Source of the DNA: Sanderia malayensis
Taxonomy: Eukaryota; Cnidaria; Scyphozoa; Semaeostomeae; Pelagiidae
Length of the DNA: 64,000 nt
Assembly (NCBI GenBank): GCA_013076295.1
Contig: RQOL01000634.1
Coordinates: 62,001 to 126,000 of the forward strand
Reading direction: 5' to 3'
Below, piece after piece: positions 55,560 to 64,000 of the stretch. Position numbers and translations under genes: made by a program. Under the pieces are notes generated by a model, which searched no databases, had not been told where the DNA came from, and saw only the letters and a program-made list of their open reading frames with translations. The first letter of the stretch is position 1, and each line of letters opens with the position of its first letter.

Positions 55560-57420
55560 GATTTTTGCATTCACATGCAATGTTGGATCATAAGATGGCA
55601 ATTGAGCTTTTAAAGCACAAAAGGTGAAGGGATAGTGAACAATGAACTTAAATTTTACTAATATACATATGCCATAACAGATGAGCATTTATTTTGTGCA
55701 AGTATTGCAGTTGACTCCCATGGATATAAGTAATACATTGTTATTTCACCAGTTTCCCATATGAGTCTGTTATAATTAGGGAATAGCCTTACACAAAAGC
55801 TAATGAAATTACAATGTGATAGAAACTTACATAAACAGAATTCTCCTTCCATGAGTTTTTCAAGGTTTCCATTGACATTTCATGCTTAGTGTAGTAAATG
55901 TTTGTTTCGGTCATTTTACATTTGCATGGTGTTAATAGCAAGTATTAGTGACATTGACAGCTTCGGTTAAGCACTTCAGTATTTCCTTCACTAACAATCA
56001 TACAGGAAAAAAAGAAGAATTAATAATCAATGAAATGACCATATGATAGCTATAGGATAATAGGACAACACGATAGTTGTGCAGCCATAATGGTCTATAG
56101 CCCTTATGGATTATATGGAAGAAGACGTTTGAAATGCAAAATAAGTGAAAATTATCTTTCCATTGGTCTATGAATACTTCATCCATCATCAATATTGAAG
56201 ATAAAAATAGTTTCATAGGGGTGTCAATATATTTTGCTTGTGACACATGAAGGCAATGAAGAGTAACAGTAAAGAATCCATAAATTGGTTACTTAGAATA
56301 CTAATAAAGAATCATTTTAAATCCAAGCTAACACTGGCAGGCACATGTAGTCAGGGCATAAAACATTTATTTTGGAAGCAAGTAAACCATAAATGTATAA
56401 AATAACTAATGTAAATTTTCGATTTCGTTACAATCAGTGAAGTGAAGTTTGCATGGCCTAACCAAAATTAAGCCGGTTTAACAACTTGATGAAATTTAAT
56501 TCGAAATGAGTTAAAAATAAGATCTAAGTGCATTACCTGTAAGATACATTGAATATGTCCCATGTAAATTTGGAAATAGTTTCCCAACTATAAGTTGTCT
56601 TGTTTGATGATCATTTTGTGATGCCAAGCCAAGCTGTTTCAAATTCTTATTTCAAAAGTAAGCGGTGGCTATTGATGGAAAAGAGGCCAAAATTTTTTCA
56701 ATGCAACATAACGACCTCGTTTCGATAGGGGATAAAGTGTTATTATTTGTTATTATTGGCAAAGAAGAACTGCAGAAATGCATCTCATTAAGAACGGACA
56801 TTGGTGAAGCTCAGTAAACTTGAACAGAGAGTAGATTAATGCTACATTGTTTTTGTTTATAATATATTAGTACAAGACCGGTAATAAAGTAAGTATCATT
56901 GACGAAAGCTTCAATTATGTGCTACACACAACTATAAAAACCTTTGGCATGCAATGTCATAAAGGAAAAAATGGCCTTTAAAATGCACGAAAAAATGTAC
57001 ACAAACTGTAATGTTCATTTAACGTTCATGATTTATAAATCGATAGTGAAGATAAATGAGAGAAAATTTGTCCCGTCTGTAGACTGTATTGATGTCTTCA
57101 TTCATCATGTAGAGTGTTTGGCGACGTTGACAGCATTATTCAATAGGAATTTACACTCGTGTGGCACAGATAAATGATACGGATGTATGTTCTCTCGATT
57201 CTTCGTGCGTTTTCACCATTAAGTTTGATCATAGTAAAAAAGGAGATTGCTGGTTACATCAGTTTAAAGCTCGAACACCAACTTCAAGGGGTAACCTTTG
57301 TTCAAGGTTTCCTTGTTCACGAAAACTGCAATTTAAATTTGGGATATTACATAATAAGGGGTCAGCTATATTTTTTAATAAATAAGGACATGAGAGGGGG
57401 GTAATCCAATGCTAATTCTT
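55560..57420. other. Helitron 3' non-coding tract (copy B)
   Basis: Aligns with 38130-39930 of copy A with small indels and substitutions. No gene. Confidence 0.7.
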
Positions 57421-57879
57421 GTTAAAACAACTATGGTTAATGGAGAGATTGCAGTTTTCACAGAGAAAAGGAAAGCCATACTCCCATAGGCAACATCGGA
57501 GAGCATGGCAAAGCATACCTCTTCTGATACGGGTCCTACCGAGGACCCAGATCATGTTGTTGCTGTTGGCGAACACCCCCGGACACTGGAGTGTTGTGAA
57601 AGTGTCCGGATCGTTCTTGGCGGATCTTATTGACTGGAGTGGCGTGGCAAACCAGCAATGTTCAAAGCTTTTAACGGCTTTGCTTTCTGAGTGTTGTGCT
57701 GATAGCACAACAGGGAACATCACACTGTAGTGCAATGCCGATCTGCTAGAACCACAATCTGTGCCCCATAATTTGTGTATGTACATTTTGGTAGACTGAC
57801 ACCCTCTGTGAGCAACGCAATTTATGCTCAAAAGTTTGTGAAGACCTTTACAGGACTATGGTGGCCTATCACTGCCATT

Positions 57880-58175
57880 CAAGTTTTTCTATTAATGAAG
57901 AAAAATTGCAAAATAAATTGAATGACAAAATTAATTTCAAAACAAATTGACTTTCATTTTGAAATAAAATGCTTTTTATAGTAAAAACAAATCAAAATAT
58001 AATGAAGATATAAAATGAAAATGAAATCATTTACATAACTCATTGCAAAATGAAAATTAAATCAATTACAAAAAAATTCAAAACAAAATAAAACTCATTT
58101 CAATATGAAAATGAAATCATTTACAAAAAAATTCAAAACAAAATAAAACTCATTTCAAAACAAAAGTGAAACCAA
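57880..58175. repeat. A-rich degenerate repeat with a 60-bp direct duplication
   Basis: Variants of AAAATGAAATCATTTACAAA and AAAACAAAATAAAACTCATT. The last unit (about 58070-58160) is repeated almost perfectly. Confidence 0.75.
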
Positions 58176-58295
58176 ATTTTCTCTGCCCTATCGCTGCCAC
58201 AGTATACCATCATGCCTTGCGCGCATTTCCCGCCGAAGATTGCACATTTTTTCATCCGTTTTCATCAGTCAGTGTTTCTGTTTTTCTCGTTCAAA

Positions 58296-61232
58296 ATGGC
58301 GGCTGCAGGTTTCAGAAATGATGCGTGGAAAAACGATTTTGTTCTCAAGGAACAATTGCTTGATTATGTGAAACAAAATATGAAGAGATGTGAGATGTTA
58401 AGCTTTCTGAAGCGCGACTTTGCGCATTATTCCTGGAGCATACAATCACTGGATCATGGACTAAGATTTTTTGAAATTTATTTCAACAACAAAGATGTTT
58501 CAATCGAGGAAATCAAAACTGTCGTGGCAGAAGAGCTTGAGGGACCAGGAAAGCTTCTTGGATACAGGGCTATGCACAAGCAAATTCGTCAGAAGCATGG
58601 GATTCTTGCCCCAAGAGACGTTGTTCATGATGTCATGTACGACTTAGACCCTGAAGGTTTGCGAGACCGTGCTCCCGGGAAAAAGAGAAAGCAAAAAGGG
58701 TCATTCACTTCTATGGGGTCAAACTGGGTTCACTCAGTGGATGGACATGACAATATGATGGGCTACCAAAATAGCACTTTCCCATTGGCTATTTATGGCT
58801 GTATGGATACTGTCGGGAATCTTCAGGGCAAAAACCACTTTGTCCGATAGTTTCTAGGAGACTGTATACACGCACGTTGACCAACTAACGTAGGCGAAAT
58901 TCCCTAATTACCTTCACCTACTTATGAGAAAGGATGTGGCAACAAAACTAATACAATAACGGTAAACTTAAGGCTTACAGATACTGTCTCAACAATGTGA
59001 ATTAATAACTACGCAATAAACTTATGAAACGATTAAATACTCTAAAATACGTAAATCGAACAGTTAGACCCCCAGTGGTCTCAATTTCAACACAACTCCA
59101 CGCCTTACGCATGCACAAACATAAATATCACGATACCTCGGATGTATCCGTGACTTTAGGCTTTTCTTCCTCTTGCAGCGTCAGTTTCTGTTGACCGTAA
59201 TCTTCAAGCTTTACACAAACAACTCTCATCTATTTCTTGATTAATTCCATTGATCAATCAATCAGCTTCTTAACAATATTCGAGTTGCAACAATTGAACT
59301 AGCCGGGTTCCCTAGACGATATCTGATGACTAAATACCAGTCCGTGATATCTCTCCAATTGGAACCTTACTATAGGGGAGCAAGCTGCAGCCGAAAGATG
59401 TTGTGGCTGCGTGCCTGGACAACCAATTCTGACCCTATGGTGGTAGGAAAATGACACTTGGAGTACTTGTTTGCAACAGGAGCGATGCCAACATTCATAA
59501 GAATGGATCGTGGCTCTGAAACTGGTACTATGGCAACGATTCATGCCTACCTGCACAACAAACTAAATACCAATATTGACCCAGCCGATTCTGTGATTTA
59601 CGGGCCCTCCACATCGAACCAGGTAGGTAATAAAGCGGGTATCCGGAAGGTATCAAAGCTGTAAAGGAAGATCCAGTTTGCGAGTTTTGATTTTTGTACT
59701 ATTCAATAAAAATTTTATTTTCTGGGTACACGTATCTTTTTATAAGGAACGGTTTCATTAGGAATGCAGTACTCGTCAAGACAAAGATAAGAAGTTAAGG
59801 AATCTCATTACTGGAGGGGAGAGAGCTAAGGAATTTCAAGTTATTGTTGCAGATAATACTATACAAGGAACAACAAAAGATTTTTAGAAAAAAGCTAAGG
59901 AATACACCTTTTGCATTGTGCGTATTTTAGAGGTCTGGCACTAGTTTTGGGTGAAAAATTATTTCACCCTCAGCATCTTTTTCACCCAAAAACTAGTGCC
60001 AGACTCTAAAATACGCATGATGCAAAAGGTGTATTGCTAAGAAATTTCGAGTGCTCAAATTTGCCTTCCAGCTAAGGAATTTTAAGTACTGGGCTCGAGC
60101 TTAAATTCCTTATAAAAAATGCGCATAATCCGAAAACAAAAAAATTACTAAACGTAAACATTAATTTTGTCATGTTTCAAAAGGCACAGAGCTGGTATTT
60201 GTAGCCACTTTGCTTTCTTTTTTTTCATAGATTGAACACTGGTGGAGAGAACTCCATGAAAGATTAGAATTGTATTTCAAAGACCAACTTCGATGGTTGA
60301 AGGATCAAGGACACTATGACCCTACAGATGAGCGACATAGGTTCAAACTAATTTTTTGCTTGTTTTTGCAAGGTTTTTTCCTGTGAGGAGGGAGAGGTAC
60401 TATGATTGTAGTTGCGCCTTCCTTTTTGGCCAAAATTCCCTTACGCATTGGTATCTTTTCTGTGAAATCCCCCAGAAACTGATCATCAGGGAAAATCCGC
60501 TAAAAACAAGGTAGAGATGGGTTAAATTTTTCTTATTATTTTCAAGATTGAGCTCAAAAGTTTGTATAATGTCCCATGCATCAAGGACCTGGTATAATTA
60601 CGTTTTGTATTACAAGAACTGAAAATTTTGATTGAAATTTATACATATTTCAGAATGCTGTTAGCCTACGTTATGATACCTCTGCTGCAAAATGAATTGG
60701 ATTCATTTAGAGAAAAAATTTGGAATTGTCATAGAATTCGTCCTCAAAAGAATACCAACCTTCCAAATGGAATACCGGATCACATGTACAATTTTCCTGA
60801 AGAATATGGTCTTGAAAATTGTTGTAAGTGAATTGTCTTTTTACTTGTTATGATTATGTGTAGGCCTATAAAAATGTTTGCATTTCATGTTTGTTTTTGT
60901 CCAGTTCTGCCAGATTTTCGTTCCCATTTCACATACTTTTTAGATGGCTGATATCATATGGCTAATGTAACCATACATATTTATTGTTGGTTAGTAAAAA
61001 AGAATAAACATAATTTCTTTCTAAATTGAATCAATTTTATTTTTTAGCAATACTTGTTAAAGAAGAAGATCTTGCAGAGGTTGCTGCCCATTCTGGTGTA
61101 TTAAATACACCAATTGATTTCATGGAGCCTGATTTTTGTGCACTTTGTGAGGATGCTCTTCCTTTCAATCAGATAGAGGCCAAAGATATAAAGGAAGCAT
61201 TTCTTTTTTTGAAACAAGCAGTGCCACTCTAA
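58296..61232 (+). pseudogene. Spliced integrase-type (rve) transposase
   Basis: Exons end or start at clear GT-AG sites: 58296 to about 58820, about 59390-59622, 60231-60340, 60654-60823 and 61048-61232; the last four join in phase. The N-terminus (MAAAGFRNDAWKNDF) is helical, and about 130 residues in is VVHDVMYDLDPEG. The core has WVHSVDGHDNMMGYQ (first Asp), AIYGCMDT, FIRMDRGSETGTMA (second Asp) and IEHWWRELHER (Glu). DFMEPDFCALCEDAL lies near the C-terminus. In exon 2 a TGA replaces the expected Trp before HLEYLF, so this copy is disabled. The exon 1/2 joint is not fully resolved. The fold matches the transposase at 22239-23807. Confidence 0.8.
59899..60034. mobile_element. Small fold-back/MITE in a transposase intron
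   Basis: About 57-bp arms starting AATACACCTTTTGCAT pair almost perfectly (including GTCTGGCACTAGTTTT) around a loop of about 20 bases. The flanks GCTAAGGAA and GCTAAGAAA may be a 9-bp target duplication with one mismatch. Confidence 0.75.
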
Positions 61233-61371
61233 ACAAAACTTCTAAAAACATAAAGTTGTGTACAAGTGAATTTGAAATTAAATATTTTCACATCTTAACA
61301 AAACAGAATTCTCTTCACAATGACAATTGTTAAAATTGTTAGATATTGGTTGTGTTTGTTCAACTAACAGA

Positions 61372-62632
61372 TTAATCATCCTTGAGATTAAGTAAATTTA
61401 AAAGTTTGCAGTACTTATTGCATACATGGTTCTCTTTGAAATTCTCTATGGCCACATTAGCAAGGTTTCCTGTGCTGAATAAGTATTCCCCTCCATCCAT
61501 ACTCTTTTTTGATGCAATCTCAGGGTCCAAAAGCCAGAAGTTGTAGCCCTGGATATCTACAATCATCAGTTCCTCCTCTGAGTTTGTGAATGAATAGTGG
61601 GCCAAACTTTCTGACTTAAGACGACATTCTGAATTATGAGCAGAAATATTTCCATTGTTATTAATGTGCTTGTAGAAGATGCCTTCAATGAACTCTTCCA
61701 AAGTCACAAATACACCATTGTATCTACCCATGTACAGTTTTTTATATTTAAGTGTATCCCCATATTCATCTAGCTTTCTATCCTTTCTTAGTTGCATTTC
61801 CAGTTTATGTGCAAAATTTTTTGCTAGTGTGTGCATTTGTACAACCTTTCTTGTATGCTGCTCAAGGCTTTGGTTTGTTGCATTGATCACATCAACAGCA
61901 CATTGAAGATATTTCTTGACTACCCATTCTGTTGCACCCAGGTTTTGTGATGTTGAATATGCTTTGAAAGCATTCCTAAAACCGCCTGTCCCAAAAGGTT
62001 CCTTGTCAATTTTGAAATCAACGTTTATTGGTTGTCTGGACCATGCCAATGTGGCCATGTCAAAACTGTGCAGTTCAATTACCTCAGTTGAAGATTCAAC
62101 AACTTTCCCCAACTTTAACATGTCCAAAACAGTCACACTCTTGGGGATGACAATGTCTTTTCTTTCGGTATTCGCACCCTTTTCTGTGATCGGCAAACTT
62201 GTTCTGGCCAGAATTTTGGGGCGTTTAAAGGCAGGTTCAGGCAGTGGTGAAGCTGAATTTTCAGCACCGTCATGGGCATCACAAACAACTGATGAGACGA
62301 ATCTAACATATAGCAATTTTAGATCTGGTACTTGCTCCAGCAAGCGACAGGACGGACCTTGTTCTCCAGCCAATACATCGCAAAATTGTTCTCGAACACC
62401 TGATCTTGATACAAAATGATTTGTGCAAGCCCTTTTAATGTTCAAAAGGAACGAATTCTCTTGGGCCGATTCTACTATACTTCTGTGCTTTGCAAGAGAC
62501 TTCAGAACTGAGCCTCTGAACAACAATTTCTTCTTTCTTTAAGATTTCTTGCATTATATTGTTTGTGTTTCCTTTGCTTCCAGTTCTTTTTTCTTTCATT
62601 TGCTGCTTGAAGTTCTTCCATGCAGCAGCCAT
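61372..62632 (-). pseudogene. Alpha-kinase-domain protein, transposon-associated
   Basis: The long frame (61372-62526, 384 codons) has an atypical alpha-kinase domain from about residue 168: FGTGGFRNAFKAY (178-190), WVVKKYLQ with Lys 204/205 for ATP, EEFIEGIFYKHINNNG (277-292), IVDIQGYNFWLLDPEI (322-337), STGNLANVAIENF (351-363) and HVCNKYCKLLNL with the zinc-binding His/Cys set (367-378). These are the eEF2-kinase/MHCK-type motifs in order, including the Asp residues. The likely start is MAAAWKNFKQQMKEKR at 62632, joined by a one-base frame change near 62520, so this copy may be inactive. It converges with the transposase and ends 139 bases from it. A role in transposition or host control is unknown. 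Confidence 0.85.
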
Positions 62633-62690
62633 TTTTCTTCATGTGCAAGCCAACTGCTTCACATCCAAAATGCGGCTCACTTGCATGTGG

Positions 62691-62846
62691 CGCCTTGTTG
62701 ATAGTAAGGCAGTATGCTAGTCTGACTGGAAATTGCCGTCGCTTTATGTTGAACGGCATCTCACTGTCCTGTGTTGACAATGTTATTCTGGGAATCATGA
62801 CCTGCTGGCCTCTGTGTTCCTCCGTGATGATCTCTGCTGTGATCAC
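62691..62846 (-). pseudogene. Helitron helicase C-terminal exon, truncated, copy B
   Basis: Carries QQVMIPRITLSTQDSEMPF and VRLAYCLTINKA as in copy A (40360-40686), then leaves homology at the insert border (62690). The terminal VAMSR motif is not present on this side and no remainder is seen near 57857 either. Confidence 0.85.
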
Positions 62847-63042
62847 GTTATGTCGGAGATGGCGTACAATGAGTCTTGTGCCATTGCAAAGACCTTTCTT
62901 TGGATTTAGATTCCTCAGAAGAATGATTGTTGCACCAACCTATAATAAGGAATGTTCGAGATTATGATGTGTATCATCGAAGGACCATTATTAAGATTTA
63001 AATAAGTGTAGAATTAATGTATAATTAGTACATATAGGTAAA

Positions 63043-64000
63043 TTATACCTTGAGTCTAAGTCGATGTAATGGCATTCCGTTAGGAGTTAGATTGTTGAGA
63101 AATTCAATTGGATATGCCACTTCCTCATCTGGATCCTCTGTTATCACACTGTCTGTGCTGTAGTATGTTCTGTCAGGAGTTTGCAGTCTTTCCAGAATGA
63201 TGTCAATGATTTGATGTGAGAAGTCATTCTTTGGGGTAAGACAACAATGTTCTGACATGGTTACCGGATCCAGCATGAGGGGCGACTGTGGTGTATTAGG
63301 CTGGGGATATATGAAGTTGAGCATTTCCTCTTGCGAAGATGTGCATATTTGATGTGGCAAAGTGATATTGTCAAGTGCATCATGTGGTTCTTGCTTATTG
63401 CCGAGTCTTAGGAGCCATTCTGAGAATTCTCTGTAAGATTCATCTTGAACAGCTCTCATGTTTGTGTGCAGGCGATGTTGTTGAAACTGCGCTCACAAAT
63501 CACTGATTTGATATGATTTAAGACTCTCTGATACAATTTTCTCCCTTCCTGCTTTGGGAACAACAGGTAAGACCTGTCTGAAATCGCCACCAAGTAACAT
63601 GAATTTGCCACCAAATGGCTTGTCAACTCTTGTGATATCCCGAAGCAGTCTGTCAACTGCTTGTAATGCCAATGCTGGTATCATTGAAGCTTCATCCCAT
63701 ATGAACAGGGTTGTTTCACACAACACTTGTGCTCTTCGGCTCTGTCTCTTGACAGTGCATGTTGATTCCAGCTTCAATGGTATTGGAATTTGGAATTGCG
63801 AATGCGATGTTCTGCCGTCAATAAGCAGTGTAGCTGCAATTCCTGACCAAGCCATACACTGAACTTTGTGCCCAGATGCATGAAGGTTACGAACCAACGT
63901 CTTGTAGAGAAATGTTTTCCCTGTGCCAGCTGGTCCGTCGAGAAAGTGACAGTTCTGTTCAGATTGCGCTTCAGTTGCTTGAATAATGGCTGTGTATACC
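63043..64000 (-). pseudogene. Helitron Pif1-like helicase core, copy B (partial)
   Basis: Frames 63043-63459 and 63493-63897 together match copy A residue by residue, including FIWDEAS and GGDFRQVLP. A TGA at about 63492-63494 replaces TGG (Trp) of copy A in the sequence DLW-AQF. At the position of copy A's own stop (ERL-Q-TP) this copy reads CAA. The Walker A motif is cut by the right edge of the window. Confidence 0.88.

Larger units (their letters stand above)
57858..62690. mobile_element. Insert with integrase-type transposase and alpha-kinase
   Basis: Copy B matches copy A up to TTTACAGGACT (57857) and again from GCCTTGTTGATAGTAAGGCA (62691). Between them are two convergent genes unrelated to Helitrons. 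The left end starts TATGGTGGCCTATCACTGCC, and a related CCCTATCGCTGCCA recurs at about 58185 just before the transposase. I find no inverted partner at the right, and about 160 bp of Helitron sequence is missing there, so the right end has probably been deleted. No target duplication can be shown. Confidence 0.65.
54616..64000 (-). mobile_element. Helitron copy B, interrupted, 5' part beyond window
   Basis: The 3' end ACCCCTAG at 54616 carries the same hairpin as copy A, and the flanking base is T. Satellite (54681-55480), a non-coding tract (55560-57420) and the helicase 3' region (57412-57857) match copy A. A 4.8-kb insert then replaces about 160 bp of copy A sequence. The helicase resumes at 62691 and continues to the window edge inside the Walker A region. 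It has its own nonsense change (TGA near 63493). Confidence 0.8.

Noticed and set aside
57858..62690. Gene capture by the Helitron as the source of the kinase and transposase
   Set aside because: The block interrupts the helicase and holds its own transposase, so insertion of a separate DNA transposon explains it better; not fully excluded because the right end is missing.

Overview
The window is eukaryotic and looks like a repeat-dominated stretch of a marine invertebrate genome. A cnidarian (anthozoan) is my best guess, from the mix of Penelope-like, DIRS-like, Copia, L2/CR1-type LINE, Helitron, hAT, pogo-like and integrase-type DNA transposons and from the AT-rich non-coding sequence; the sequence does not prove this. 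Genes are split by GT-AG introns. I see no convincing single-copy host gene and no rRNA, tRNA or CRISPR. Nearly everything long enough to interpret is a mobile element or its remains, many nested in each other.

Layout. 1-4144: Ty1/copia retrotransposon on the minus strand, running off the left edge, with a complete 5' LTR and a Drosophila-copia-type primer site. 4145-9192: head-to-tail, non-autonomous Helitrons on the minus strand, each with a CTAG 3' end, a hairpin and a microsatellite. 9193-15420: a damaged autonomous Helitron (copy C) with a 1675-bp internal tandem duplication and a small pogo-like element (13906-15031). 15900-18365: broken UBZ-zinc-finger/HECT gene. 18366-26100: Penelope-like element interrupted by two insertions: a 6.3-kb element with long inverted repeats (18497-24772, 6-bp target duplication) that encodes a two-exon HECT protein and an integrase-type DDE transposase, and a 712-bp fold-back element (24977-25688, TTAA sites). 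27780-29011: hAT remnant. 29019-36022: element with TTAA-flanked inverted repeats, filled mostly by a LINE (about 29389-34370). 37362-about 45450: a second, nearly complete Helitron (copy A). 47860-48880: a 165-180-bp tandem repeat. 49800-51146: another non-autonomous Helitron. 51342-54528: decayed DIRS-like retroelement between direct repeats. 54616-64000: a third Helitron (copy B) running off the right edge; its helicase is interrupted at 57858-62690 by an insert encoding a spliced integrase-type transposase and, convergently, an alpha-kinase.

How the parts relate. The two most unusual loci share one plan: an rve/DDE integrase-type transposase convergent with a signalling-type enzyme (a HECT E3-like protein in one, an alpha-kinase in the other). 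The first is delimited exactly by inverted repeats, a GAATAG duplication and restoration of the interrupted Penelope reading frame, so its HECT gene is genuine cargo. The second has lost its right end, so its borders are less certain. The Helitrons appear responsible for much of the satellite DNA here, because the tandem repeats lie just inside their 3' ends and share sequence with them.
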